Assembly (NCBI GenBank): GCA_030680855.1 | Contig: JAUXUN010000074.1 | Location: 50,616-114,615, forward strand | Length of the DNA: 64,000 bases | DNA from: Aestuariivirga sp. | GTDB taxonomy: Bacteria; Pseudomonadota; Alphaproteobacteria; Rhizobiales; Aestuariivirgaceae | Direction of reading: 5' to 3' | Shown here: in pieces, positions 1 through 8,983 of the stretch | How positions within the stretch are numbered: position 1 is the stretch's first letter | How the letters are laid out: each line of letters starts with the position of its first letter | The notes under the pieces: model-generated | Told to the model about the DNA's origin: nothing | What the model saw: the letters and a program-made list of their open reading frames with translations, nothing else | The model's database searches: none | Position numbers and translations under genes: made by a program

Positions 1-672
1 GGTCCAAATGGCGCTGGCAAGTCAACACTTTTCAAACTTATCGCATCCTTTCTCCGTCCAACGTCCGGTGAAGTGCTGTTCAAGGGTGAGCGCATATCCG
101 ATCTTGCTCCCCATATCGCGGCCCGGAAAGGCATTGTCCGCACCTTTCAGGAGACGACTATTTTCAAAAACATGAGCGTTCGCGAGAACGTGATCATCGC
201 GCATCACCTCAGGTCAAAGGCCAACCTTCTTGGGTTCTTTCTCGGAACTAAACTGGCGAAAGCAGACGAGCAGGCATTCGGTACCTCGGCAGACGAGATA
301 CTTGAGTTTCTTGGTCTTTCCGCGATTTCATCGGAAATTGCCAAGAATCTCCCCCATGGCCACCTGCGCGCCCTTGGCATCGCCATAGGTCTTGCCACCA
401 ATCCTACGATTCTGCTGCTCGACGAGCCCTTCGCCGGGATGAACCACGACGAAACCATGAAGGCAGTGGCAATGGTACGACGTCTCCGCGAGCGCGGCCT
501 GACCGTTCTGCTTGTCGAGCACGACATGCCTGCCGTCATGAAAATCTCAGACCGCATTGTCGTGATCAACTTTGGCGAGAAAATAGCCGAGGGCACACCT
601 GCGGAAATACAAAGCAATGCAAAAGTCATCGAGGCTTACCTGGGTAGCGAAGACGAGGCGATTGGGCTTTAG
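1..672 (+). CDS. ABC transporter ATP-binding protein, LivG-like (5' end outside window)
   Basis: The frame is open from base 1, which falls inside the Walker A motif (GPNGAGKST), so roughly 35-40 N-terminal residues are missing. In the visible 223 residues I see a Q-loop (TFQET), a relaxed signature LPHGHLRALGIA near residue 117, Walker B ILLLDEPFAGMN near 138 and an H-loop VEHDM. The relaxed signature and the MNHDET stretch after Walker B are typical of LivG-type ATPases of the branched-chain amino acid/urea/amide importer family. A LivF-type partner starts 3 bases after the stop. Because ureide catabolic genes follow on the same strand, import of allantoin or a related compound is a reasonable inference; the permeases and binding protein must lie upstream. 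Confidence 0.9.
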   Translation, partial: GPNGAGKSTLFKLIASFLRPTSGEVLFKGERISDLAPHIAARKGIVRTFQETTIFKNMSVRENVIIAHHLRSKANLLGFFLGTKLAKADEQAFGTSADEILEFLGLSAISSEIAKNLPHGHLRALGIAIGLATNPTILLLDEPFAGMNHDETMKAVAMVRRLRERGLTVLLVEHDMPAVMKISDRIVVINFGEKIAEGTPAEIQSNAKVIEAYLGSEDEAIGL

Positions 673-675
673 ATC

Positions 676-1398
676 ATGAACCAGATCCTCAAATTCTCTG
701 GTGTCGAACTTTATTATGACCATGTCTATGCGCTGAAAGGCGTATCGATTGAGGTGAACGAGGGCGAGACCGTGGCCCTCATTGGCGCCAATGGCGCGGG
801 CAAATCATCGATCCTGCGCGCCATCACCGGCCTGCGAAAAATCAGGACCGGAGAAATCCACTACAGCGGAAAACGTATTGATGGCGTGAGCCCCGATGCG
901 ATCGTCAAGATGGGAATTGCCATGGTGCCTGAGGGGCGCCGCGTATTTCCCTATATGTCCGTCAAGGACAATCTGCTGATGGGGGCTTTCACCCGCTCCG
1001 ACAAAGCGGAGATTGCAAGGTCCCTGGAGATGGTGCTCGGCCGCTTTCCGCGCCTCAAGGAACGCTATTCGCAGGCAGCGGGAACCATGAGCGGCGGCGA
1101 ACAGCAAATGCTGGTGATTGGCAGGGCCCTGATGTCCAAGCCACGGCTTCTTCTTCTGGACGAACCCTCTCTTGGCGTCGCTCCTAAATTGGTTCAGGAT
1201 ATAGCCCGATCGATTGTTGCCATAAACCGCGATGAAAAAGTGAGCGTGTTGCTCGTCGAACAGAATTCACGTATGGCACTTCGGATTTCGCAGCGCGCCT
1301 ATGCCTTGACGACGGGTGCCGTCGCGCTTTCCGGAGTATCCTCTGAGTTGTTGAATGATGAACGGGTGAAGAAATTGTATCTGGGTGGGGAACTGTGA
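676..1398 (+). CDS. ABC transporter ATP-binding protein, LivF-like
   Basis: A 240-residue ATPase with Walker A GANGAGKS (37-44), the LivF hallmark VPEGRRVFPYMSV (84-96), signature MSGGEQQ (138-144), Walker B LLLLDEPSLG (158-167) and H-loop VEQN. Full length for the family. It follows the LivG-like gene by 3 bases, and its last codons overlap the GTG start of the allantoinase-like gene, so the three are one transcriptional unit. It would energise a branched-chain-type importer at the inner membrane. Substrate is not readable from the ATPase; the neighbouring genes suggest a ureide or purine-derived compound. Confidence 0.92.
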   Translation: MNQILKFSGVELYYDHVYALKGVSIEVNEGETVALIGANGAGKSSILRAITGLRKIRTGEIHYSGKRIDGVSPDAIVKMGIAMVPEGRRVFPYMSVKDNLLMGAFTRSDKAEIARSLEMVLGRFPRLKERYSQAAGTMSGGEQQMLVIGRALMSKPRLLLLDEPSLGVAPKLVQDIARSIVAINRDEKVSVLLVEQNSRMALRISQRAYALTTGAVALSGVSSELLNDERVKKLYLGGEL

Positions 1399-2300
1399 GC
1401 GAAAAGAAGCCCGATTATCCGCGTGATCTCAAGGGTTATGACCGCGCCATTCCCGATCCGAAATGGCCGGATGGGGCGCATGTTGCCGTGCAGTTCGTGC
1501 TGAACTATGAGGAGGGTGGCGAGAACAACATCCTGCATGGCGACGCAGCGTCAGAGGCGTTCCTGTCTGAAATTGTGGGCGCAAGCGCCTGGCCAGGCCA
1601 GCGCCACTGGAATATGGAATCGATTTATGAATATGGGGCGCGCGCCGGTTTCTGGCGGCTATGGCGGATGTTCACTGGCCGCAAAATTCCCCTGACGATT
1701 TATGGAGTGGCGACGGCCCTCGAACGTTCACCGGAGCAGACGCGCGCCATGATCGAGGCTGGATGGGAGATTGCCAGCCATGGACTGAAATGGATTGAAT
1801 ACAAGGATATGCCGGAAGATGAAGAATGGCGGCACATCCAGGATGCGATCCGCATTCATACGGAGGCCGTTGGTTCGCGTCCGCTGGGTTGGTATACGGG
1901 GCGCTGCTCGATGAACACCCAGCGCCTTATCAGGCAAGAGGGCGGATTTCTCTATTCCTCAGATTCCTATGCGGATGATCTGCCCTATTGGGTCGAGAAA
2001 CATCTGGTCATTCCCTACACGCTCGACGCCAATGACATGCGCTTTGCCACGCCGCAGGGCTTCAATACGGGCGAGCATTTTTACCAGTATCTGAAGGATT
2101 CGTTCGACTGGCTGTATGATGAGGGAAAACGCGGCTCGCCCAAGATGATGTCGGTTGGACTTCATTGCCGTCTCGCAGGCCGTCCCGGCCGCGCCCTGGG
2201 GCTGGCAAAATTCCTGGACTATGTTCAATCTCATGACAAAGTCTGGATTGCGAAGCGAATTGACATCGCCAGGCACTGGCACGCAAATTTTCCGGTTTAA
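1395..2300 (+). CDS. puuE: PuuE-type allantoinase (polysaccharide deacetylase fold)
   Basis: This 301-residue protein matches the PuuE family along its whole length: YPRDLKGYDR at the N-terminus, FVLNYEEGGENNILHGD, MESIYEYGARAGFWR, the SHGLKWIEY block, RPLGWYTGR, and the end VDIARHWHA-type sequence (here IDIARHWHA). PuuE enzymes are metal-independent allantoinases with a polysaccharide-deacetylase fold that convert allantoin to allantoate. The start is GTG at 1395, overlapping the previous stop by 4 bases. The gene closes the transporter operon; a strong palindrome follows before the convergent LysR gene. Family membership is clear; the exact ureide substrate is inferred from the neighbours allE and allA. 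Confidence 0.85.
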   Translation: MSEKKPDYPRDLKGYDRAIPDPKWPDGAHVAVQFVLNYEEGGENNILHGDAASEAFLSEIVGASAWPGQRHWNMESIYEYGARAGFWRLWRMFTGRKIPLTIYGVATALERSPEQTRAMIEAGWEIASHGLKWIEYKDMPEDEEWRHIQDAIRIHTEAVGSRPLGWYTGRCSMNTQRLIRQEGGFLYSSDSYADDLPYWVEKHLVIPYTLDANDMRFATPQGFNTGEHFYQYLKDSFDWLYDEGKRGSPKMMSVGLHCRLAGRPGRALGLAKFLDYVQSHDKVWIAKRIDIARHWHANFPV

Positions 2301-2336
2301 GGCGCTTTATTTTTTAATTGGAGCTCTTGGTCAAGA

Positions 2337-2414
2337 GGCCCTCATCCGCCCTGTCGGGCACCTCCCATTCGCTTCGCTCATGGGAGAAGGTGCCCGACAG
2401 GGCGGATGAGGGCC
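2337..2414. repeat. Long palindromic intergenic element between convergent genes
   Basis: Arms 2337-2363 and 2388-2414 are perfect 27-base inverted complements (GGCCCTCATCCGCCCTGTCG... and its complement). The pairing resumes inside at 2364-2368 and 2380-2384 after a two-base bulge, leaving a small loop containing TCGCTTCGCTC. It sits between the convergent puuE-like and LysR genes, so it may end transcription from both sides, though no T-run follows. Palindromes of this general form are widespread in Hyphomicrobiales genomes; I place it there from memory, not from a search. Confidence 0.85.
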
Positions 2415-2449
2415 CTTCGGTGCGTGATTCAATACGTGACGATCATGCT

Positions 2450-3316
2450 CTAACGCGTGGTGAAAGCCACGAAGCGGCGGGCGAGGGCGGTTGCGTCATG
2501 GCGCATGAGGGAATGCACGTCCGCGGTGGGGCTTGCGCCGATGATGTCGAGGTATTTGACCTTGGCAGCGCTGTTTCGCCCTACTGTTTCGGGCACGAAG
2601 CCGATGCCGAGACCGGCGGAGACGAGACTCACGACTGAAAAGGATTCCACAACCTGCTGAATGATGCGCGGGGCAAAGCCCTCCTGAACACAAAGGGATT
2701 GAAGATGCGTTGCGAAGGCTGATTCCGGTAGGCGGTAGAAAACAAAGTCATCGTCCCTAAGCGAGGCGATGCGCACGGATTTGCGGCTTGCGAGCCGGTG
2801 CCTCAGCGGCACGATCAGCCCCACTTTTTCACGCCATGCCCTGGTCACGAGGAAGTTTTTCTCTTCCGGTGCAAACCTGAGGAAGCAGGCGTCAACCCGG
2901 TGCAGTCCAAGGTGTTCTATCTGTTCTTTCGGCGACAATTCGTGAATGATAACCTCGACGTTCTGGTTTTCCGCCTTGAAAGCCGCGATTGCCGTGGAGA
3001 GTCCGGAATATAAAACAGAGCTTGTTGCCGCCACATTTAGAATGCCCGTGGTTCCCCGGTCGATGGCCTTGACCTCGTCTGCGGCCTGCTGGGCCTGGGC
3101 CAGCATGGCTTCGGCGTGGCGTCGGAAAACCTGGCCCGCGGCGGTCAGCGCAACGCTGCGGCTATGTCGGTCAAACAACCTCACGGAAAGCTCGCGCTCG
3201 AGATCGGCAATCTGCTGGCTGAGGGGCGGCTGGGACATGTTCAGGCGTTTTGCCGCCACGGTGAAATTCAGCGTTTCCGCAAGGGCCAGGAAATATCTGA
3301 TATGCCTGAGTTCCAT
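2450..3316 (-). CDS. LysR-family regulator divergent from gcl
   Basis: A 288-residue LysR-type regulator. The start at 3316 gives MELRHIRYFLALAETLNF, the normal LysR N-terminus; the frame stays open 32 codons further upstream, but that extension runs into the gcl promoter and has no family resemblance. The winged HTH is at residues 1-60 (AAKRLNMSQPPLSQQI), followed by a substrate-binding domain. It is transcribed away from gcl-hyi-glxR with an 89-base gap, the usual arrangement for a LysR protein controlling its neighbour. A glyoxylate- or ureide-responsive activator is the likely role (inference). Confidence 0.9.
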   Translation of the reverse strand: MELRHIRYFLALAETLNFTVAAKRLNMSQPPLSQQIADLERELSVRLFDRHSRSVALTAAGQVFRRHAEAMLAQAQQAADEVKAIDRGTTGILNVAATSSVLYSGLSTAIAAFKAENQNVEVIIHELSPKEQIEHLGLHRVDACFLRFAPEEKNFLVTRAWREKVGLIVPLRHRLASRKSVRIASLRDDDFVFYRLPESAFATHLQSLCVQEGFAPRIIQQVVESFSVVSLVSAGLGIGFVPETVGRNSAAKVKYLDIIGASPTADVHSLMRHDATALARRFVAFTTR

Positions 3317-3360
3317 ATGAAAAACCTCTAGATCAAGCTTAACAATATATTGGACCTTTT

Positions 3361-3381
3361 GATTATTTGGCGCAAATATTG
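3361..3381. promoter_or_regulatory. Candidate LysR operator in the divergent promoter
   Basis: The gap between the LysR gene and gcl contains an interrupted dyad. Its core, ATTTG-GCG-CAAAT (3365-3377), is a perfect 13-base inverted repeat, extended imperfectly to 3361-3381. LysR proteins commonly bind such T-N11-A dyads near divergent promoters. A strong ribosome binding site, AAGGAGG at 3393-3399, lies six bases before the gcl ATG. Placement as an operator is inference. Confidence 0.45.
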
Positions 3382-3405
3382 TTTGAAACCTGAAGGAGGC
3401 AAGCC

Positions 3406-5181
3406 ATGCCAAAGATGACTGCTGCCGAGGCCGCCGTTCACATTCTGGAACTGGAGGGCGTGCGTCATGCCTTTGGGGTGCCGGGTGCCGCCATCAATCC
3501 CTTCTATGCGGCGATGCGTCCGCGCAATATAATCGGCCATATGCTGGCGCGCCATGTGGAGGGTGCCTCCCACATGGCCGAGGGCTATACCCGCGCCAAG
3601 GCGGGCAATATTGGTGTTTGTGTTGGTACCTCCGGACCAGCCGGAACCGATATGATTACCGGGCTTTATTCGGCGTCAGCCGATTCCATTCCGATATTGT
3701 GCATTACGGGCCAGGCGCCGCGGGCCAGGCTTTACAAGGAAGATTTCCAGGCCGTCGACATCGAATCCATAGCCAAGCCGGTGTGCAAGTGGGCGGTTAC
3801 GGTGCGGGAAGCGGCCCAGGTTCCCGGCACATTCCAGCATGCCTTTCACTTGATGCGTTCGGGAAGGCCGGGGCCGGTGCTGATCGATCTGCCCTTCGAT
3901 GTTCAGATGAGCGAAATCGACTTTGATCCTGAAACCTATCAGCCCTTGCCGGTTTACAAGCCTGCTGCATCGTTAGCACAAATTGAAAAGGCACTTAGCT
4001 TACTCGATGCATCCGAGCGCCCGCTTATCGTGGCGGGCGGCGGCATCATCAATGCCAATGCGTCTGATCTTCTGGTGAAGTTCGCGGAAATTACGGGTGT
4101 GCCCGTAGTTCCAACCCTGATGGGCTGGGGCACCATTCCCGATGACCACCCACAAATGGTGGGCATGGCGGGCCTTCAGACCAGCCACCGCTATGGCAAT
4201 GCAACGGTGCTCGCTTCCGATCATATTCTCGGCATCGGCAACCGCTGGGCTAACCGGCATACGGGAACCATTGAGGTTTATACCAAGGGCCGTACCTTCA
4301 CCCACGTGGATATTGAGCCAACACAAATTGGTCGCGTGTTCAATGCTGACTACAGCATAGCGTCGGATGCAAAACTTGCGCTTGAACTTTTCGTGGAGAT
4401 TGCGGGCGAAATGAAAAAGAAGGGCAAGCTGAAGGATCGCCCGACCTGGCTTGCGGAATGCCGCGAACGCAAGAAAACCATGCTTCGGCGCACGCATTTT
4501 GAAGATGCACCGATCAAGCCGCAGCGGGTTTATGAAGAAATGAACAAGGCCTTTGGCCGGGATACGACCTATGTCAGCACGATCGGGCTCTCGCAGATTG
4601 CTGCGGCGCAGTTCCTGCATGTCTACAAGCCCCGGGGCTGGATCAATTGCGGGCAGGCCGGCCCCCTGGGATGGACAATTCCGGCAGCAATTGGCGTTCG
4701 CGCGGCTGACCCCACTTCGCCCATCGTTGCGATTTCCGGCGACTATGATTTCCAGTTCATGATCGAGGAACTGGCGGTGGGGGCGCAGTTCAAGGTTCCC
4801 TATATCCATGTGCTGGTGAACAACGCCTACCTCGGCCTGATCCGGCAGAGCCAGCGTGGTTTCAACATGGATTATTGCGTGCAACTGTCATTTGAAAATA
4901 TCAATACGCCGGAGCTTGGCAGCTATGGTGTTGACCATGTGAAAGTGATTGAAGGATTGGGCTGCAAGTGCCTCAGGGTTACCAAACCAGAGGATATCCT
5001 ACCGGCATTTGAGAAAGCAAAGAAGCTGATGAAGGAATTCAGCGTTCCCATCGTGGTTGAAATCATTCTTGAACGCGTTACCAATGTTGCCATGGGAACC
5101 GATATCGACAAGGTCAATGAATTCGAGGATCTTGCACTCAGCGCAAGCGACGCGCCAACTGCCATTGCACTGCTCGACTAG
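3406..5181 (+). CDS. gcl: Glyoxylate carboligase (tartronate-semialdehyde synthase)
   Basis: Condenses two glyoxylate molecules to tartronate semialdehyde and CO2, using thiamine diphosphate. The 591-residue protein follows the E. coli Gcl sequence closely throughout: [79 protein letters not shown] block, and the ThDP/Mg region ISGDYDFQF followed by [13 protein letters not shown]. Residue 51 is Val where most ThDP enzymes carry the catalytic Glu; this is the hallmark of Gcl and separates it from acetolactate synthases. A strong RBS precedes the ATG. It heads the gcl-hyi-glxR-glycerate kinase-allE-allA run. Confidence 0.97.
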   Translation: MPKMTAAEAAVHILELEGVRHAFGVPGAAINPFYAAMRPRNIIGHMLARHVEGASHMAEGYTRAKAGNIGVCVGTSGPAGTDMITGLYSASADSIPILCITGQAPRARLYKEDFQAVDIESIAKPVCKWAVTVREAAQVPGTFQHAFHLMRSGRPGPVLIDLPFDVQMSEIDFDPETYQPLPVYKPAASLAQIEKALSLLDASERPLIVAGGGIINANASDLLVKFAEITGVPVVPTLMGWGTIPDDHPQMVGMAGLQTSHRYGNATVLASDHILGIGNRWANRHTGTIEVYTKGRTFTHVDIEPTQIGRVFNADYSIASDAKLALELFVEIAGEMKKKGKLKDRPTWLAECRERKKTMLRRTHFEDAPIKPQRVYEEMNKAFGRDTTYVSTIGLSQIAAAQFLHVYKPRGWINCGQAGPLGWTIPAAIGVRAADPTSPIVAISGDYDFQFMIEELAVGAQFKVPYIHVLVNNAYLGLIRQSQRGFNMDYCVQLSFENINTPELGSYGVDHVKVIEGLGCKCLRVTKPEDILPAFEKAKKLMKEFSVPIVVEIILERVTNVAMGTDIDKVNEFEDLALSASDAPTAIALLD

Positions 5182-5193
5182 GGAGATTTTTTG

Positions 5194-5973
5194 ATGCCAA
5201 AATACAGCGCGAATCTGTCCATGCTCTTTGGCGAGCATGATTTTCTGGGGCGTTTTTCTGCCGCGGCCAAGGCGGGGTTTTCCGGGGTTGAATATGTGGG
5301 GCCTTATGCTTTCCCGAAGGAGCAGGTGGCCGAAGCCCTTCACGGGAACAACCTGAAACAGGTGTTGTTCAATCTTCCCGCCGGAAACTGGGATGGGGGC
5401 GAACGCGGGATAGGCTGCCTCCCCGATCGTGTTGGCGAGTTTCAGGATGGCGTGGGCAAGGCCATCGACTATGCCAAGGCTCTGGATTGCACAACGATCA
5501 ACTGCCTTGCCGGCATTCTTCCCAGCGACGTTACGCGGCGAACGGGATACACGACGCTGGTTTCCAATCTCTCCTTTGCGGCAACGGCTCTTAAGAAGGA
5601 AAACATCCTCCTCATCGTCGAGCCGATCAATTCCTATGATATTCCGGGATTTTTCCTGAACCGTTCGAAAGAGGGCATCGAAGTCATCGATGATGTGGGT
5701 TCCGATAAACTCAAGCTCCAGTATGACGTTTACCACATGCAGCGCATGGAAGGGGAACTCGCGACAAACCTCACAAGACTCATGCCGCGTATCGGGCATA
5801 TCCAGATTGCCGATAATCCGGGGCGCCATGAGCCGGGCACGGGTGAAATCAACTACCCGTTTATCCTCAACCTGATCGATACGCTGGGTTATGAAGGATG
5901 GGTTGGCTGCGAATACAAGCCGAAGGGCGGTACGGTTGATGGTTTGGGCTGGATCAAGGAAATGAGTTCGTGA
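5194..5973 (+). CDS. hyi: Hydroxypyruvate isomerase
   Basis: A 259-residue TIM-barrel isomerase matching Hyi: SANLSMLFGEHDFLGRF at the N-terminus, NLPAGNWDGGERGIGC, VEPINSYDIPGF, YDVYHMQRMEGEL, IQIADNPGRHEPGTGEINY and GCEYKP near the end. Hyi interconverts hydroxypyruvate and tartronate semialdehyde. A TTG lies just upstream at 5191, but the ATG at 5194 sits 8 bases after the AGGGAG ribosome site and gives the family N-terminus. It lies 12 bases after gcl and 10 before glxR, the classical gcl-hyi-glxR order. Confidence 0.95.
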   Translation: MPKYSANLSMLFGEHDFLGRFSAAAKAGFSGVEYVGPYAFPKEQVAEALHGNNLKQVLFNLPAGNWDGGERGIGCLPDRVGEFQDGVGKAIDYAKALDCTTINCLAGILPSDVTRRTGYTTLVSNLSFAATALKKENILLIVEPINSYDIPGFFLNRSKEGIEVIDDVGSDKLKLQYDVYHMQRMEGELATNLTRLMPRIGHIQIADNPGRHEPGTGEINYPFILNLIDTLGYEGWVGCEYKPKGGTVDGLGWIKEMSS

Positions 5974-5983
5974 GGGTTTTCAC

Positions 5984-6877
5984 ATGAATGTTGGATTTAT
6001 TGGACTTGGCATCATGGGCGCGCCCATGGCGGGGCATCTCATCGCGGCGGGCCACAAGCTTTTTGTCAACACGCGTGGCTCCGTGCCGAAAGAGATTGCG
6101 GACGCAGGCGCCAAGGTCTGCACCACCGGGGCGGCGGTCGCAACGAACTCCGATATCATCATCATCATGGTGCCGGATACGCCGGATGTGGAAAAGGTCC
6201 TGTTTGGCAAGGATGGTGTGGCCAGTGGACTTGCCAAGGGCAAGATCGTGGTGGACATGAGCTCCATCTCGCCGATCGCCACCAAGCACTTTGCAGCGCG
6301 CGTGAACGTGGCGGGGGCTGAATATCTCGATGCGCCGGTGTCCGGAGGCGAGGTAGGCGCAAAGGCCGCTTCCCTTACGATCATGGTGGGCGGACCTGAA
6401 GCAGCATTCGAGCGGGTGAAGCCGCTGTTTGAGAAGATGGGCAAGAACATCACCCTTGTCGGCGGAAACGGTGATGGCCAGACAACCAAGATAGCAAACC
6501 AGATTATCGTTGCGCTTACCATTGAAGCCGTCGGGGAAGCATTGCTTTTTGCTTCGAAAGCGGGGGCGGATCCCGCCAAGGTGCGGCAGGCCCTGATGGG
6601 GGGCTTTGCCGCGTCCCGTATTCTTGAAGTTCATGGTGAGCGCATGGTGAAGCGGACTTTCGACCCGGGCTTCCGCATTGAACTGCACCAGAAAGACCTC
6701 AATCTGGCGCTTTCGAGCGGCCGCCAGATGGGGCTGGGGCTTCCAAATACGGCCACGGTGCAGGAACTTTTCAATGCATGTGTCGCAAATGGACATGGCA
6801 AGTTGGATCATTCGGCTTTAGTGAAGGCGCTTGAATTGTTGGCCAATCATGAGATTGGACAAAACCAGAAGAGTTGA
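5984..6877 (+). CDS. glxR: Tartronate semialdehyde reductase (2-hydroxy-3-oxopropionate reductase)
   Basis: A 297-residue beta-hydroxyacid dehydrogenase that reduces tartronate semialdehyde to D-glycerate with NAD(P)H. The Rossmann motif GFIGLGIMGAPMAGHL is at residues 4-19, the substrate-binding block DAPVSGGEVGA lies in the middle, and GNGDGQTTKIANQ holds the catalytic Lys. The C-terminal helical domain HQKDLNLAL is normal. Its position directly after gcl and hyi fixes the substrate better than sequence alone, since the family also contains hydroxyisobutyrate dehydrogenases. Confidence 0.94.
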   Translation: MNVGFIGLGIMGAPMAGHLIAAGHKLFVNTRGSVPKEIADAGAKVCTTGAAVATNSDIIIIMVPDTPDVEKVLFGKDGVASGLAKGKIVVDMSSISPIATKHFAARVNVAGAEYLDAPVSGGEVGAKAASLTIMVGGPEAAFERVKPLFEKMGKNITLVGGNGDGQTTKIANQIIVALTIEAVGEALLFASKAGADPAKVRQALMGGFAASRILEVHGERMVKRTFDPGFRIELHQKDLNLALSSGRQMGLGLPNTATVQELFNACVANGHGKLDHSALVKALELLANHEIGQNQKS

Positions 6878-6881
6878 TTTC

Positions 6882-8159
6882 ATGCCGCCCGAGGCCGCGC
6901 GTAGATTCCTGCGTTCGATGTTTGATGCTGCAGTGGCGGCGGCAATGCCGGATCAATGCGTGCCGCAGAACCTGCCGGCGAAGCCGAAGGGCCGGACGAT
7001 TGTTGTCGGCACCGGCAAGGCTTCGGCTGCCATGGCGCAGGTGCTTGAGAAATCCTGGAATGGCCCGCTCTCCGGCCTGATCGTCACGCGTTACGGGCAC
7101 GCAGTGCCGTGCAAGCAGATTGAAATCATTGAAGCGGCCCATCCGGTTCCCGATGATGCGGGCACCAATGGGGCGCGGCGGATGCTGGCCATGGCGAAGG
7201 GGCTCACCAAGGATGATCTCGTCATTGCGCTGATCTCCGGTGGCGGTTCGGCGCTGCTCAGTCTTCCGGCGGAAGGAATTTCGGTTGAGGAGAAGCGCGC
7301 CGTCAACCGCGCGCTGCTTAAGAGCGGTGCGCCGATTTCGGAAATGAATTGCGTGCGCAAGCATCTCTCGGCCATCAAGGGCGGGCGGCTTGCGGCCGCG
7401 GCGCACCCCGCACGCGTGGTGAGCCTGGTGATTTCCGATGTGCCGGGCGATGATCTCGCCGCCGTTGGTTCCGGTCCCACGGTGGCTGATCCTACGACCT
7501 TTGCGCAGGCCCACGTCATTATTGCAAAATACAAAATCGATGCGCCTCCAGCTGTGATCCGTCATCTTGAGCAGGCGGTTGACGAAACACCGAAGCCCGG
7601 CGATTCGCGGCTTGCGGGCGTTGAAACAAAGCTCATCGCCTCGCCGCAGAAATCGCTTGAAGCGGCGGCGGCCATCGCGCGCAAGGCGGGCATCACGCCG
7701 CTCATTCTGGGCGACTCCATTGAGGGCGAGGCGCGCGAGGTTGGCTTTGTGATGGCGGGCATTGCTTTTCAGGCGCGACGTTTTGGGCAGCCCTTGCCTG
7801 CCCCTTGCGTTCTGATTTCGGGTGGGGAGACAACGGTGACAGTGCGGGGCAATGGCGCAGGTGGGCGCAATGTGGAGTTTCTTCTGGCGCTGGCGCTGAA
7901 GCTTGATGGAGCCGAAAAGGTTACGGCGCTTGCGGCTGATACGGATGGGGTTGATGGCGCGCGTGAGGTGGCGGGGGCGTTTATCACGCCAGACACGCTT
8001 TCGCGGGCGCGGGCCATGGGGATTGATCCCTGGGCCTCGCTTGCCAATAATGACGGGCATGGGTTCTTTGAAAAGCTGGGTGACCAGATCATCACCGGGC
8101 CGACGCTGACCAACGTCAATGATTTTCGCGCCGTGTACATAGAATTGGACAAGAGATGA
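6882..8159 (+). CDS. ttuD: Glycerate 2-kinase (MOFRL family)
   Basis: Phosphorylates D-glycerate to 2-phosphoglycerate, feeding the products of the glyoxylate branch into glycolysis. The 425-residue protein shows the glycerate kinase type 2 architecture: an N-terminal DUF4147 domain with VVGTGKASAAMAQ and ISGGGSALLSLP, and a C-terminal MOFRL domain with ISGGETTVTVRGNGAGGRN, ADTDGVDG and TNVNDFRAVYI. I chose the ATG at 6882, 4 bases after the glxR stop; an earlier in-frame ATG at 6831 would overlap glxR by 47 bases. The stop overlaps the allE start. Confidence 0.93.
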   Translation: MPPEAARRFLRSMFDAAVAAAMPDQCVPQNLPAKPKGRTIVVGTGKASAAMAQVLEKSWNGPLSGLIVTRYGHAVPCKQIEIIEAAHPVPDDAGTNGARRMLAMAKGLTKDDLVIALISGGGSALLSLPAEGISVEEKRAVNRALLKSGAPISEMNCVRKHLSAIKGGRLAAAAHPARVVSLVISDVPGDDLAAVGSGPTVADPTTFAQAHVIIAKYKIDAPPAVIRHLEQAVDETPKPGDSRLAGVETKLIASPQKSLEAAAAIARKAGITPLILGDSIEGEAREVGFVMAGIAFQARRFGQPLPAPCVLISGGETTVTVRGNGAGGRNVEFLLALALKLDGAEKVTALAADTDGVDGAREVAGAFITPDTLSRARAMGIDPWASLANNDGHGFFEKLGDQIITGPTLTNVNDFRAVYIELDKR

Positions 8160-8983
8160 CAGACCGCACCTATTATGCACCCCAGGGCGGATTGCCGCCG
8201 CAAACCGCGTTGCTCACGGACCGGGCCGTGTTCACCGAAGCCTATGCGGTGATCCCCAAAGGTGTAATGCGCGATATCACGGTGAGCCATTTCCCCTTCT
8301 GGGAGAAGACGCGGGCCTGGGTGTTGTCGCGGCCGCTGTCGGGATTTGCCGAAACCTTTTCGCAATACATCATGGAGGTGAAGCCGGAGGGCGGCAGCGA
8401 CAGGCCGGAGCCTGATCCACACGCGGAATGTGTATTGTTTGTCGTCGAAGGCGAACTGAACCTGACGCTTGCCGGCAAAGCCCATGTGATGCAGCCGGGG
8501 GGCTATGCCTATGTTCCGCCGCGAGTGAAATGGAGTGTGCGCAACAAGAGCGCAAAGCCGGTGAAGTTCCATTGGATCCGCAAGGTCTACGACTTTGTGG
8601 AAGGGCTCGATGTTCCGGAGGCCTTTGTGGTGAATGAAAAGGATATAGTGCCCCTTCCGATGCCGGACACAAACGGCGTATGGGCGACGACGCGCTTTGT
8701 CAGCCCGGACGACCTGCGCCACGACATGCATGTGACGATCGTGACGTTCCAGCCGGGCGGCGTCATTCCTTTTGCCGAGACCCATGTGATGGAACACGGG
8801 CTTTACGTTCTGGAGGGCAAGGCGGTTTACCGGCTCAACCAGGATTGGGTGGAGGTGGAGGCGGGCGACTACATGTGGCTGCGCGCCTTCTGCCCGCAGG
8901 CCTGCTATGCGGGCGGGCCGGGGCCGTTCCGCTACCTTCTCTACAAGGATGTGAACCGCCACATGAAGCTTGGCGGCAAATGA
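8156..8983 (+). CDS. allE: (S)-ureidoglycine aminohydrolase
   Basis: A 275-residue bicupin that releases ammonia from ureidoglycine to give ureidoglycolate. The C-terminal cupin contains Glu208, His210, His214 and Gln248, which have exactly the spacing (0, +2, +6, +40) of the manganese ligands of plant ureidoglycine aminohydrolase. The block VMEHGLYVLEGKAVYRLNQ and the end FCPQACYAGGPG...LYKDVNRHMKL are characteristic. It overlaps the kinase gene by 4 bases and its stop overlaps the allA start (ATGA), showing tight coupling. Family assignment is firm. Confidence 0.95.
   Translation: MTDRTYYAPQGGLPPQTALLTDRAVFTEAYAVIPKGVMRDITVSHFPFWEKTRAWVLSRPLSGFAETFSQYIMEVKPEGGSDRPEPDPHAECVLFVVEGELNLTLAGKAHVMQPGGYAYVPPRVKWSVRNKSAKPVKFHWIRKVYDFVEGLDVPEAFVVNEKDIVPLPMPDTNGVWATTRFVSPDDLRHDMHVTIVTFQPGGVIPFAETHVMEHGLYVLEGKAVYRLNQDWVEVEAGDYMWLRAFCPQACYAGGPGPFRYLLYKDVNRHMKLGGK

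Noticed and set aside
3406..5181. Acetolactate synthase large subunit
   Set aside because: Val51 and full-length agreement with Gcl, plus hyi and glxR next door, fix it as glyoxylate carboligase.
6771..8180. 469-codon minus-strand frame over glycerate kinase
   Set aside because: Arg/His-rich shadow of the kinase gene with no ribosome site or motif.
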